Assembly: GCA_036244855.1 (NCBI GenBank)
Contig: BQKZ01001872.1
Coordinates: 7,094 to 71,093 of the forward strand
Reading direction: 5' to 3'
Source: Temnopleurus reevesii
Taxonomy: Eukaryota > Echinodermata > Echinoidea > Temnopleuroida > Temnopleuridae
Length of the DNA: 64,000 bases
Shown here: piece after piece, positions 47,335 to 60,713 of the stretch
Layout of the letters: each line of letters begins with the position of its first letter
How positions within the stretch are numbered: position 1 is the first letter of the stretch
Notes under the pieces: generated by a model
The model's input: the letters and a program-made list of their open reading frames with translations, nothing else
Told to the model about the DNA's origin: nothing
Databases searched by the model: none
Translations under genes and position numbers: made by a program

Positions 47335-50300
47335 CTGGCAGACAAACAACAAGAAAAGGGAAACTATTTAGAGTCAGTCATGAATAAACAACAGTAAACA
47401 TTAACAAAGTATCGAGAACTATAACAACACACATCTAATATACTTACGTAGTAGTTACTAATGAATATCAAAGGTAGAAACACTTCACATGGCACAATTA
47501 CATGTAGTTGCTTTTTGCTGGATTTGATCAACGTACATGTATGCAAAAAAAAAATACTAAATGGAAGATTTTATAGCATGTTATTGAGGAGATTTTCACT
47601 GTGAAAGGATAATGGGTAAACCATCATGGCCTATGAAATTCTATTCGATACATTTTTGGTGAGAACTTTAATCAAAACGATCAAAAAAATGCATAAGCGT
47701 TTATGTATTTAAATGTAATCTTTCATTCAATATCTTGCTTATGATATGTTCCGGGTTATCTGATATTACAGTAAAATATTTCCAAAACAATACTTCACAT
47801 TCATCCAAAACTATATTTTGGGTTAATTTTGGGGATAAAACTACAAATTTTCAATTCAGCATCACAAAGAAGACAAAAGTAAATACTTAATAACAAATGA
47901 AACTGGATTAAAATGTTAAATTATTGGACCTGCTTTTCCGCCATCTTATTTTGATTGTTTTCAAATTCCAGTTCAAGCAGCTGCTTTGATCAAGATAGGT
48001 AAAAAAGATGGAAAACGGTGGAACTTTTGAAAAAGATTATTTCTTGATGTACTTTTGGTAGGTTGAGTAGTGCTGTGAATAAGAACGATTCCATCAGAGT
48101 GTCTCATCTTGCCTCATACGTGCAGCATCTTCTTCTAATCAAATAAACTCATTGATTACTGTATTGCATGAAATTAGAACAAATTTGAGCACAGGGAGCG
48201 TGTGCCATCGACCCCCAATGACTGCCCAAGAATTCCAAAAATCTCAGCCCGTAACCTGCAACTTCTCCACGTTGCACGTTAGCCAATAAGACGATTCTTA
48301 TTGATTTGATTTCACAGAAAGATGTTAAAAGAGACAGAGCTCTGGACAGAGTAGAGGGGGTAAAAGTAAAACCTGCAGGAACGTGCTTCTCCTCATGAAA
48401 ATGCAATTTCTTATTTTTTACTGCTTTGGGCCTCAGGCTCTAATAAACTTACAGATCGGGCATCGCTAAAATTAATTCAACTACGACATCAGCATTGCAA
48501 CGTTTTCAACGATTTTGGATTCAACTCTATCATATGCAATCTATGTAAAATCTGATCTCTTTATCTGCTTTCAAGCTTTGGCCTCTATGTGATTATAACT
48601 TTAAAAGTGCGCTTTCCTTACATTTCATACCCCATTCACCAAAACATCAGAACATTTGATTTAATTAAAAGGATGGAGATGATTTGGCTGCAGTCAATGA
48701 AAAATAGTTTTGAGCTACAAGATTTCAATTCCTTTTACTCTTCTTTCTCATTTCTCCATCCTCACTGCTCTCAACACTTTTTTTCACCTTCTCTCTTTCT
48801 TTCTATCTTTCACCTCTGCCTTCGTCACGGATTCAAAATACCATTTTCCCCTCACCACATTCCCTTCCTTCTACCCCTCCCATCATTTCAGAGGGCTGGA
48901 CTGTGAATAATTTCCTTTTGTATCCTTGGTATGAGTGAATGGGCTCAGCTGTGTAGCGGGACCAATGAAATCAACTAATTAATTTTGATTAGTCCTGCAA
49001 TTTAAAACTCTGATATGCCTAACTAAACCATTTTAAAACTCAATACACCACTCATTGTAAATTTCATATACTGCGAATAGAATGAAATAATTTGATTTTA
49101 GATGTGACACATGTTCGTCGATAAACTGATTATGAAAATTTGTTACAAAACGAAATGTTCAATTCAAATTTTAATTCAATATCAATGATTTACAGACTGA
49201 CACACTAAAAATTACATGACATGAGTACATTGATTTATTTCATCTTTCACCAAACTCGACTCTAAATATTTTGTTTTACCATTTTTTATACTCGATAGCT
49301 ACAATCTATTCACAAGAACCCCATCCTCAGATATGGCATAGAAATTCAATTATGTGATTAATAAGCATTTTCTACAGAGAAATTGACAGGCTTTGTTTGT
49401 TAATTTTTGCTGCTTGTAATTTACTGTATATAACTCAAAGATTTTGTGTATCTGTTAAATACTTTTCCTACTCTACCGCCCCTTGTATGCCCCATTCCCT
49501 ATTTCTAATTGATTTGGGTTTAATGTGGATGAGGCAACAATTTGGCAACCACCCGAAGCACTTTGTCACTTCTTTATTCTCCCATCTAAAAGCGCCCGCG
49601 TATTGGTGAGTGGGAGCTGAACCGAAGCTCCATCACAGCGGCCTGGGGGTATGCATCCTACCAGAGACACTTGTCAAATCTACAGATCCTCCTTCCATTT
49701 CTAATATCTCGTTACGCATGCAAAACAATCGCCCGCCCGCAACAAAAAGGCCATCCAAAATTGAATCTTGTCCTCCTCTCCCCCTTGCCTGCTTCTCACA
49801 ATCGATCATTATGGAGAGGGGGAAGAGAAATTGGTATAATTGACTGGCACCATGCATTTCACACTAGCGGCCAGAGTACAGGCAAAGGTTCCAGATAGCA
49901 GAAAGGGTCGAAGCTGTCATCCATGCCTCCAGCAATGCATGAGAAACATGGGGCTCAACATGTTCTGGAAAACAACCACAGGTTCAATGCAAAATTGTAC
50001 ACAGAATATGCATCTCTTGAGGAGAAAATAGATCTCTGGGTTGAGACCTTATGAACAGAAGCTCATCAACATGTTCAACAATCAATAAAAACAAAAGCAA
50101 ATCTACAGCAGTAGAGGTGGAAAAACCGCTCAGAAGTATTTGAAACGAAATTCAAACAAACAGACCCTAGAGACTCAGTTTATGAACTGAACTAGAAGCA
50201 GCTTATATAATATTTGGAGTGCTAATTGACAATTTTAATTTCTTCAACAAAATTAATAAATGAAAACATTTTAATTCATTCTCCCATAATTTTTTTTCCA

Positions 50301-53300
50301 AAACAGGGTTAACATTTTGATTTTAAGTGATGATTTTGGAAAATAAATATGAGAGATACTACATTATATCATTATTAAAATTTAATTTTTCTTATGCCAA
50401 CATTAATCACCTAATTCCCTTTAACATATGTAATTGATTTACGAGATCACAATGAATCATAGCGAACATAAAGCCTTATAGTAGAGAGACGTACATGGCG
50501 AGGAGAGAGGGGGAAAGACAATTAAGTTTGCGCCAGTACAAGGGCAATGAACTATTAGACTAATCTAGTAAGTCGCCTGTGAAGCTAGTCTCACAGTTAA
50601 ATAAAGATTGATATGTCACATGCGGTCTGACCAAACAAACAAGTCTTCGGCATTGGTCAAGAGAATCTACCTTGCCATGATAATCCAACACTTATTCAGA
50701 TTGACAGAGGCTTGACAAGTTTCCACCTTAAGATAGTTATCAAGTTATTTCTATAACAATCTACAACAAAGTCTACAAACTGAAATTCTAGAAATATTGG
50801 ATCTCTATTGCTTTTGGTTTTACATACATAACATAAAAGGAATATCCTCTCCAAATCAAAACAGCTGGTTTTGCTCTCTATTGTCTCCATCATTCCAATC
50901 TTTTACATGATATATTCCTACAGAAATATACTCAAGCATGCATTACAAGATAATCATAATATCATTATCCAAATAGGAACATAATATGATGGACAAACTA
51001 ATCTTATCTCCTAAAAAGCAAATTTATGATGCAGAATAATTCCCAACATTACAATTTGAAGAAAGCTCTATGAAGTGCTGCAATCATACACTCCTCAAAT
51101 AAATAAATTTTACTCTGTTCAATTTTCAATGTTCCCAAATTGGTGCCAATTTCAGGATTGGTGACAATGTGCTTAAAAGAACAAATCCCATTTATCAGAA
51201 CAGAGTTTAAAAGGTTAGAGGCAAAATTTTAGAAAAAAGGTATGATTCTCACTGTCTCTTACTATTAAAGGACTGACTCAAATAGGTCATCAAAAAATGC
51301 TATGTAAAAAAGTGGATTCTTGGGGAATTCTTCTCTGAAATTGTATTTTTCTTTATTTTGTCCAATTACAATTTTTAAGTATTCAATCTCGGTCAAAAGT
51401 AAATTTAGCATTTGAGAACTGAATATGAAGGCCACACTTAAGATATTAAAGCAGAAGAGCAACATTAATCACCCAATTTCCTGCGAATAATAATGCAATG
51501 TCAAGACTTAGCATGAATGATATCATTTTCACATTGCCTATTGGATAGACAGAATTGTTGCTCAAGCCTGGTGGTATTTGAGAAGTACACGAAACAGGTG
51601 GAATGGTCTTGGCAATGAGGATAGTGAATATGGTTTGGAATAGCATCCATGTTATGAAGCAGGTGGGACTAACACATGGAGGAGATAGATTGAGACCCAG
51701 TCACAGGTGCACTCTCAATGGTGCCATACCCCCTTGTGTTATCATACACAATCAAAACACCACTTAGGGGAATACCCTACTTTTAGTGACAGAGGGAGAG
51801 AGAGAGAGTCAGAAGCAGGTATAAACACAGCTGGTCGAGTGGTAACAGTTCATTCTGATATAGGATAGTGAGACTGCTAAAATCTCTTGTATCATGCAAA
51901 TAGCGTTGTAAAATATTACTTTAATAAAGTGTATGATCATAAATAAAGAAAATAGGAATTCTGTAAAAATGTCAATGAATGTGATATTAACATGATAAAT
52001 CTGTAAAAAAGTCATATGAATCACAAATAATAATTGTTCTCCTTTTCCTTTTTCTCCTTCTCCTTTCCATGCCCCGGCAGCCCTCTCAAAACAACTGCAG
52101 GTTTGAACTATTTATTCTTTGCCTAATTCTTGTATCTTTGTATCTTTTACTTACACTGTAATTGTTTTGTTTTGAATTTTCCGAATAGATAGTAATAATA
52201 ATAATGATAATAATAATAATAATAATAACCAATAGTTAATTTGACTATATCTATTTTCGTGACCCCATAACCCATTGTGCAAATACACTAGTGTGTCGGT
52301 TCTCTCCTTAAAAACAGATACACAAACATATTGTAGCTGTACATCTTCAATTTTCCAATGAAGATTTAACAAAGAATTCCATCACACAAACTTTTACTTA
52401 CAGGCCATTGCCGATGCTGCCTTAAAGAATTATGCATTGATTGATCTGATTCCAAGTTAATATTCCTTCGCCACATGATCCAGAGTTAAATCAGAAGCAC
52501 AAATTGTGTTGAAAATACTCCAAATGTTGATTGTTTCTTTTTAAAAATGAAGCAATTGTACTTGTCACCGGTAACACAAGTCCAAGAAAATCGCTCTTAG
52601 AAAATCATTACTCATGTATATATTCCACTTGCAGCAATGAAGTGATTTGATATTACAGTTTGTAGGAAGCACGCAATGATTAGTAATACCAATTCACTCT
52701 GTCGCCTCTACATCGCCTGTTACATAACATAACTTCTTCACTTTTTGATCTACTATCACATTCAACCACAAAGGTTCAGACTTTACTTGCCAGCCAGAAT
52801 TCATTCTGATATTCAATAAAAACTCAAATCTATGCACCCAAAACAATATTCTGTTTGATTGGAGTGAAACAACACCACTGGAATGAAAAAAAAAAAAAAA
52901 AAAAAAAAACACGCATGCAAGACAGTCCCTTATTTCTCATTTCTGCCATTCAAAAAAAAAAAAAAAAAAAAAAACATTGAATGTGCTCATATAAACTAAT
53001 CCGACTAAAGGGCACTCAACAAATGTATGTGTATGTGGTAATAACTCTGACTGAAATGTCATAACTCTGCCAAATGCTATTCAGTGATGTAATACCCAAA
53101 ACTGCTATCTGATCTCTCATGGTTTATACTTCCAGTCTCCATAGAAAGTCATTTACTATTCATAATTACCATATATATCTTGCCATCAGGCAATCCAGCG
53201 AAAAGTGATAAACAAACAAAACTAAAATCTGGAACAGATATTTTGCAGTTATTTTTTATCATCACAAGCACAAGCAATCCTAATGCTTAAGTTGGCTTCT

Positions 53301-54732
53301 AATCAAAGCAAAGGAAGAAATCGTCATTGCTAGTTATTTGGAGAGAGAAAAAGAGGGCAAACTTCTTACTCAGTATTTAATTACATTGGGTTTGTCATAA
53401 CCAATTAGGGAATAGAAGCACCTGAGCACCACTGTTTTAATGAGAGTTTGTCTTCTAATCACAGCATCTCTATCAAAGTTCGGTACAAAATTGTTATGCT
53501 TTTTTTTTCCTACATACAGCCTCATTATGATTACTTGTCTTTATTTTGAGAGTTGTTTGTGTTGTTTTTAAATTCCTTGCAAACCATCTCTCACTATTGG
53601 AATATTTTCTTATTTGGATCATGGCAATTGCCATATAAAACTTTACTTGCAATACTCTTTGTAGGCCTCTTCTTTCATTTATTTTGTCTTTTACTTTCAT
53701 TATTCATGACTTTGTACGGACAAATTTTTATGACTTTTTATGACTTTGTATGTACCAAATTGAAAACGAATAATTTGAGATGATTTGAAATTATAACGAT
53801 CGTTCATATGAGTTGAAAGAATATTCTTTACATCCTGATTGTATGGAACAATGATTATGGACTTTTCTACATGGATTGCTCATCGATCAGTCCACTTATT
53901 TGTACACACTCACACTGTAGGTGCAAGGAAGAAATTTATTATATCATGAATTTTAGATTACTTTTTATTTGTTCTTAAAAAAAATACAGTAGAATAAAGC
54001 AGATAAATCATAATATGTTATTACATATGTCCATAATTAACACCACACAATGACATTGGCTAAATATCTCTCTCTAATGTCTTATAATATATGACTTTAA
54101 TTTCTGACGTCAAGAAAAAAAGATATATCATGTGAAAAAAAAGTGGAAAGAGACTGAAAACAGGCTAGAATTGAGTGTGAGCGAGTTCATCACAAGGCTA
54201 CGATCTTTGCATTCCACAAACCTCCGCTCATCCTATTATCTCTTACACTACTCTATTTCATCCTCTGGGGCTAAACACTATACCCATTCAATCGCAATAA
54301 GCTCGCATCCTGCAATCAATTATTCCTTAACAAAGTGTCACTGATCAAGTTTTTAAACAAAGCACAGCGCATTAGGGCAGTTCTCCCATCTATTAAAGAT
54401 TTAGAAATATCAAATATTTTAGATTTTCGTACTCTAAATTATTCAATTGACTTACGCATTGGCTTTCAAATATTTCATCTACAGTAAATTAGGAGTATTT
54501 AGCGTGACTTTTAGATAGCAGTGAAAATGTTGGAGATATAAACAAAGTAGATTTACTACCATCTACAAGAAGATGACATTGTCACCAGTGAGGGAACCAA
54601 TTTTAGCTTCAAATACATTTTACAACACAAAGTAAATAGTGCTAAATATACACAGAGAGGCATCTAATGCGTATACATCACATCCATATATTAGAAGAGA
54701 AGTGATCTCAAACATTTGAAAAATGCACTTAC
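47335..54732 (-). other. E-protein gene: intron of about 7.4 kb
   Basis: Contains a TAA microsatellite (52193-52228) and two A-runs (52886-52909 and 52952-52974) about 40 bases apart. This is where vertebrates place the HEBAlt/TCF4-A first exon; no minus-strand frame resembles it. No other gene seen. Confidence 0.7.
52193..52228. repeat. TAA trinucleotide microsatellite
   Basis: About twelve TAA units with one TGA variant. Confidence 0.95.
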
Positions 54733-54764
54733 CGACATTGCAGGAGATTTCCTCCTCTTGTGCG
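54733..54764 (-). CDS. tcf4/tcf12-like: E-protein 32-nt microexon carrying the second half of the NLS
   Basis: The acceptor is TCTTTTTTGCAG|CGCACAAG and the donor ATGTCG|gtaagtgc, both strong. The exon is phase 1 in and phase 0 out. With the C from the previous exon it encodes PHKRRKSPAMS. Skipping its 32 nt would shift the frame, so it is expected to be constitutive. The basic cluster HKRRK corresponds to KKVRK in vertebrate ...QAKKVRKVPPGLPSSVY, and together with GRRRS on the previous exon it forms a bipartite nuclear localisation signal. It precedes VYSP just as KKVRKVPPGLPSS precedes VYAP. It is too short to appear in a simple reading-frame list. Confidence 0.88.
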
Positions 54765-56858
54765 CTGCAAAAAAGAGAAAGCAAAAGAAGAACAAACTAA
54801 GTTTGGTAGGCTGAAAATAAGCAATAATTTCATTTGCAAACACCCAGCAAACAGGGATGAAGTTTTAATTCTTGCTGAACATGCACAGTTCTTGAAGAGT
54901 GCCCTCTTGGGTTAGAGTAAAGACAATGACTGCTATTGTTCCTAGATTGTCTAGCTGGATTCGATCGAACTTTAATACTTTATTTCTCTTATACATTTTC
55001 ACAACCTCAAGAAAGAATAATGTAGAGAGGAAATGTTCCTCAGTCCTAATTTTTAAATACATCCTTAGCTAGAATTGATTAATTTACTTTCTTTCATTAT
55101 CACTAGAGTTATATTTGAAACATATATCTACAATATACATAGATTTTAAATAATTTACTTGTTGAGTCATTGAATGAATATCTAGCAATATAAAGCCTTA
55201 GTAAATATATCATTCTTGGTTTCATCATTCCAAAGGGCACAAGACTAAATATAAACTGCATCTCACATATTATCACATTTTCTGACGTGGATGTGCAAAA
55301 AATTGATTTGCCTTTCAGTTCGTCAGAGCGCACAGAATTTCAGCTTTTGTGCCCATCCTTGAATATTTAAAATATTGAACAGTGTATGGAATATAGCATC
55401 ATTCTTAACGACTGTGTGCGAGCAATAAGGGGGAAAAGTTGATTATTCTGTGCACCTGTCCTCCGTGCTTTTCCTTTATCTTCAACCTACGCTATGCGTT
55501 CAGGATCAATCACTCTTTATAAATGGCCTCTATTACCAAAATCTCTCAAATCTAAAAATCTCTCTCACTCTTTCTCTCCTTCCATTTTTCCATCTCTTCA
55601 TTTCATTCTATTTCAACCACATTTACATTAATATTCCACCTCTCCCTCCTTGTCTGTCTACCCTAATTATCCTGCTCTTTCAATTTCATATATTCCCTTA
55701 TATTAACATCAACCTGTTAGCATCTTGTTTCATAATCATTTCATGGCATCTCTGTCGGAAGTGAAAAGCACTGATCTTATCCTTCTATCATCTATGATGA
55801 ATTATTCAAATGTCAAAGAATCAAATTCATGAGAAAGACCTAGATGAACTGATAAGTTGTATGCTCAATCAAACGGCTCACCCTCACGCATTGATATCTG
55901 GGTGAGTGAATTCGGCAATATATTTGACCCATTATAGGGGAATACAAACTTGTTTCTCAGAGTAGGGTAATTATGAAAAGTGGAATAAAAATTGTTTGTA
56001 AAATGGTGTTGAAATAAATTTAAGTGTCACATAAATCATACCCAGACCAAGGATCATATTATCATTGGACCATGACATTATAAATAATATTTCAACTTTG
56101 TGAAAGGGATGTCTAAAAAGATTCCAAAACAGAATAAGGGTACTTGAATGAATATTAGTCTATTTTCTCATCAACAACATCAACTACTTCAATGGAAACC
56201 TGTTTAATGCTTAATGAAGACCCTGATTACGGTCTTCGAGACAGTCTCTGTGGTTCTTGTAACTGCTTTAGAAAACCACCATGTGGGGTCATTTTTTTGG
56301 TTACCAGACATGCAAGCTGGTCACAGCAATGAAACGATCTGAAGTGGTCTTCATCTGGAAGAATTAATTGAACAAAATGAGCGTATATCTAGCTATGCAT
56401 GTACAGCAGCAAGCGGTGTGTAAAAGTTACAGTACCCATTTTATTCCTTTATAGCATGCTTAACAGACATCTATGCTTCTGAGTGAAGGCCATTTTCTAC
56501 TAACTTGCTTTGAAAAAAACTTTTTGACGATGCTAATGAGAATTCATGTCAAAGGATCTTCAAAACGGGTTTTCAAATTGGTTTAGTTCAAACCACTTTT
56601 AAAAATGAGATAGCAATGTAGTCTTAAAGTATACAGTCCTCCTGGAAGGTGTTTCATGAAACTTGTCCTAGGGACAAACGCTCAATCTCCGATGGTTACC
56701 ATGTAGTAACAGGAAAAGACAATACTTCGCATTCAATCAAATCTTTTGTTGGATTTGTCGGCTCTGACTAATTTGTCGCTGTGACAAACTTCATGAGACA
56801 CCCACCTGAATGTGCATCAATACTGCTGAATGTGATTATGATAATGATGTATACTTAC
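54765..56858 (-). other. E-protein gene: intron of about 2.1 kb
   Basis: Holds a small foldback element at 56647-56807, only about 50 bases from the donor of the upstream exon. Otherwise nothing recognisable. Confidence 0.7.
56647..56807. mobile_element. Small foldback (MITE-like) element, about 160 bp
   Basis: The left arm AGGTGTTTCATGAAACTTGT and onward (to 56678) is an imperfect inverted copy of 56772-56807: the reverse complement of the right arm reads GTGTCTCATGAAGTTTGTCA then CAGCGACAAA. The two arms match at roughly three quarters of positions. No coding potential. It begins about 50 bases downstream (gene sense) of the donor at 56859. Confidence 0.7.
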
Positions 56859-56985
56859 GTAGAAGAGAAGGTGGATCAGGCATAAGTGACCGCCTGCGGC
56901 CATACATATAAGGTGAGCCTGGTTTGTTATGTGGAGACACAGAACCACTCGGACTTGTTAAGTCACTGCCCATTGGGCCCATGCC
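56859..56985 (-). CDS. tcf4/tcf12-like: E-protein exon: MGSDLTSPSGS...YGRRRS, first half of the NLS
   Basis: The acceptor is CCATTTTTTTTGCAG|GGCATGGG and the donor CTTCTAC|gtaagtat. The exon is 127 nt, phase 0 in and phase 1 out. It encodes GMGPMGSDLTSPSGSVSPHN, KPGSPYMYGRRRSLMPDPPS and LL. It corresponds to [20 protein letters not shown] of vertebrate E proteins: KPG, a Tyr-containing stretch, then RRR. This is the most upstream exon I can see, so residues before it (including AD1 with its LxDLLDF-type motif) lie beyond the window. In-frame Met codons here are internal. Confidence 0.92.
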
Positions 56986-59985
56986 CTGCAAAAAAAATGG
57001 AACTGATTAATATGCAAATCAACATTTTATATTTTGCAGCAAGAATATTGTGATACTATTGTATTAATTAATAATACATGTACTTTTAATTAATGTCTAA
57101 GTGATATGAAAAATAATGTATACAGGTGATACAATTTCAGTACTTTTAAATCTAATTAATGAAATAAAAGAAGTCTTAATCCTTTTAATTACCTTTTTAT
57201 CTCCACAATTGAACAGCAGGTTCAAATGTTAATTAACATTCAGATTCCTATATCATCTCATTCATTCATTCACACATTTACAGACTCAAGCCATACATAT
57301 AACAAAGAATAAACGTATAACCACTACAATCACTCGTTCACGGCACTGTTGTACAGATAATTTAACAATGTGGGTAGAGTAGTATGAACGGCAAATGAAC
57401 CATGAAGAGATAGCATAAAGGGAAATCGTGACTACTTACTATACGGATATTACAATCAGAAATAAAAAAAATCTTTGACAAATTAATGGGTTCCCTCTTA
57501 ATTGATAAGTAGAGCTCCCATAATTACATTAATGCTAGCTAAATTGGAAATCTGAGTTAAACAGACAGCTTGATCACAAATGGATTTTTCTCTCAGACCT
57601 TCACCCCCTATTAGACTAATCTCTTGATGTTTAATAAATAATTCATACTAAAAATAATAAAGTTAGACATTGCTGAACTGTCATTGATGGTATCTTTACC
57701 ATCCTACAAATCTTACAGATCTTTACATCTTACAAATGGTGAAAAACACCATTCACCTCTGTTGTCTATTGTTTACCAATGCACTGTATTACTTCCTTTT
57801 TCTGAGCCACTCAGATCCAATTGTTCTCTTATTTCACCTTTCAATATGAGTCTTTTAACTCCTCTCCCCTCTAGATTGGTAAATATTAAAAAAAACACGT
57901 TTTTAACCATTTAACCCTTTTCACAATCCATGAGGTTGAATATACTTAATAGATATATTTACGCTGTATTTCTTTTTTCAAATAAAATGAGATATTCTTG
58001 CACATGTTACACAATTGAAAAAGAAAATTCTGTTTAGTGTCTATATAATTATTCAAATATCAACCATTTTTGTGTATAATAACATTTTTAAGCTTGTTAT
58101 TTAAGTGATCAATATTTATGCTGCCTTTAATAAAACCAAATGGAATTATTCTTCAATTATATCTGTCTACTTTACTATATTCCCTTCTCTCTCTATTTAT
58201 CTAGAGCTATCTTTCTCTATGTCTCATTCTCTCCGTCTGTATGCAGCCACCAATGATGGAAGCAATCAGCACAGGTTCTTGCAAACCCAGCCTGCATCAC
58301 TCAGACACGTCTCAAGGACTTCACATGCTATAACAATGGAAGTCCACTTCCCTTCGTACTTTGCTCTCCCGGTCCGTCCCGGTCTTTCCCCGCCGACCGT
58401 CGTCTCATCCCTCACCTCGATGGTGAAACAAAGCCTGGTGAATCATTGCTTTCATTTACCAGTCTAATCAAATCATTTCTCTACTGGCAACAAAGAGAAA
58501 TTGGTAATCCCAATTACCATTCTATCGCTCAATCTACGCATGAAAAAAGCACTCTTACATTATGAAGATATTTATCACCAAACATTGAATTAATCTGTTA
58601 CGTTATTTACACTCCATTCAATTTCTATAACTATCCATTTGCCAATACGTTATCTAGTATAATACAAAGGTAATAAGTATAATATTTGCTAATTTACTAA
58701 CTTTAACCCTGAAAAATTTGTTCTTTATCTGCCACAATTAATAATACATCGAGCTAAATATTACCTTTCTCTCAATTTCTCATTAAATGATATATTCTGC
58801 TGACATTGAATTATACATAGAATAAAAAAATAAAAGGATAATTGTCAAGCTGATCATCTTAAAATCCAATTAATGGTAATCACAGGGGAAAAGGAGGTGA
58901 AATTGATGATGAACAAAATAAAAATGATAAAAGCAAAAGATGAGCATGCTGAAAGATGTAGGGCGAGTGACCTGATAAAAGAAGCAAGAAGAATGAATAA
59001 TTCATTTTGGTTTCCGCACTGCCAACAGAGCGTGATGATGAGCCATTAACCACAAACTTAATTACAACTTCTTCTTGAAAACGAAACAAAAATCCTACTT
59101 TCTCCCGCAATTGTCACTCACATGACAAATTTCAGAGCAATCTAGAATGTAAATGTTTTGTCTCGGCTCTTAAAGATTCTGAGCTGATGAGATTACGGCT
59201 CCCCAATTTACCCAGATCTGTACTTTAAAAGATGCCCTTCATCACCAAATCTTCTAAACTTGCAAAAGAGAATATTTACAAAACAGTGAGACGTAAATTG
59301 GCTGCAAGCTTGCGGTTATAACTGTCATACTTCATATGACAATCACAGACATTAAACTTCATCAAGCTCTCTTTGCCAAAAGCCAGTTTCTTTCTATTTT
59401 TTGATAGGTAAACTTCTCATATGGCCGTAAGGTTATCCGTGTTTTAAACGCTAATCATATCATACATCCTTTGATCAATGTTTTTTCTACTTGACGTTAG
59501 GGGCAGTTTGAATGCAGTACCAAAGGGTAATGAACCCTGCATACAGTCAGTACTTTTCAAACAAAAGTTTTTAAAAGATACCTTATGCCAAGCAAAAACA
59601 ATTTACTATCAGAAATGGGGTGAAATATCAGATGTGTTCAGTACCTTGATTGTACACAGTTATTCATAACATTACTCTAATTTTGTTATATCCATAGCAC
59701 TTGCTAATGCTCTCCTCATTAATGTTAATAAATTCTGCATTGGAAAAATTCTCATATAACTTACTCTTTATCTCATCTCAAATAATTTCATAGCAAGTAA
59801 AAATAAATCTTCAAAGCCAATCTTCTTCAAGACCTTTCGATGAAACATTTCATGTACAAATTTCTCTTTTTGAAACTCTCCTTTCGACTGTGGACAGAAT
59901 TTGAAATATCCTAAAGAACCCAATCATTTGAGATTCTTTATCTGTATTCGAGTGTTGTAGAGTTCAGGTATCATTACTCTTATTA

Positions 59986-60020
59986 CCCCTACCCTCCAAC
60001 CCCCCTCCCCCCACCTCCCG
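59986..60020 (-). other. G-quadruplex-forming tract on the gene strand
   Basis: The minus strand reads GGGAGGTGGGGGGAGGGGGG then TTGGAGGGTAGGGG: at least four runs of three or more G with loops of one to five bases. It satisfies the usual G4 pattern and would be present in the pre-mRNA. Confidence 0.75.
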
Positions 60021-60379
60021 TTTCTTTCAAAAACAGAAAGAATGGATAAGGGACGCTGGAGGGTGTTTATGAAAACAGGAGTTACCTGTGTGGTGATAGG
60101 GATAGAATGGACCAGGTAGGAACTCAGGAATGTGAAAATCTTAAAGATTGAAAGGATAACCGTTCAAACAAGCTTATCAAATTGAATACATGTGTGCCAG
60201 GGAGGAGGCCAATTGGGTCACTCACATGAAGCAAACCAACTTCTTTTCAATGCATTCAAATTCTACAATCATCATTTTCTCTAACTCATATCACATAACA
60301 TCCAAAGGTGTTCACAAGACATAAGCAATTGAAATATCTATCATTTTGATTTACATTTGAACTATTTGCTATCATAAGC

Positions 60380-60713
60380 GGCATTCGCACTATGGCGACT
60401 TTATGCGATCCTAACATCAATGTCCACATATCGATGTCAGGATTATGGTGATTCATAGCGTAGAAACAAATTTTGGTGATTAAGATCGCGATCCAAATCC
60501 CAATTGAGAGTGTGATTTTTACAAAATAACAACCCGTAGATTGTATTGAAGATGGTAGGGTGATTTGGACTTGCACAGTGCACGCCTGTCAATCCTTCAA
60601 GGCCCCGAATCTCGATTGCAATTTGACTCACCTTCTAGTGCGAATGCTGGATGAATAACATTGATGTTCGGATCGCAATCCAAAAAAATTTGAATAAGTA
60701 GTGCAAACGCCCC
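60380..60713. mobile_element. Foldback (MITE-like) element of about 330 bp
   Basis: The left end GGCATTCGCACTA plus TGCGATCCTAACATCAATG (60402-60422 region) pairs with the reverse complement of the right end, GGCGTTTGCACTA and TGCGATCCGAACATCAATG. A second internal copy of the terminal motif (CTAGTGCGAATGC) lies at 60635-60647. No convincing target duplication and no transposase frame were seen. Confidence 0.65.

Larger units (their letters stand above)
7206..56985 (-). other. tcf4/tcf12-like: E-protein (class I bHLH, TCF3/TCF4/TCF12 family) gene, middle portion
   Basis: The gene reads right to left. Ten exons listed separately join with consistent phases (0-1, 1-0, 0-1, 1-0, 0-1, 1-0, 0-1, 1-0, 0-0, 0-1 in transcript order) into 353 stop-free codons. 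The order of recognisable blocks is that of vertebrate TCF12/TCF4: an Arg/Lys-rich [83 protein letters not shown] proteins are nuclear factors that bind CANNTG E-boxes as homodimers or as partners of tissue-specific bHLH proteins. Both ends are missing: AD1 exons should lie beyond 64000 and the bHLH exons beyond position 1. Most invertebrates have one E protein, so I do not assign it to a single vertebrate paralogue. Family assignment is very secure; species is not. Confidence 0.95.

Noticed and set aside
48149..48406. Minus-strand frame beginning MHFHEEKHVP as a possible HEBAlt-like first exon before the VYSP exon
   Set aside because: It lacks a good donor in a compatible phase and has no similarity to MYCAY-type N-termini.
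52886..52974. Two A-runs about 40 bases apart as a processed retrocopy
   Set aside because: No transcript-like sequence or target duplication accompanies them; they are plain homopolymers.
58105..58467. 120-codon plus-strand frame over a GC-richer block
   Set aside because: No recognisable domain, no clear splice context and a low-complexity start. The block at 58240-58450 may be regulatory, but coding is unsupported.
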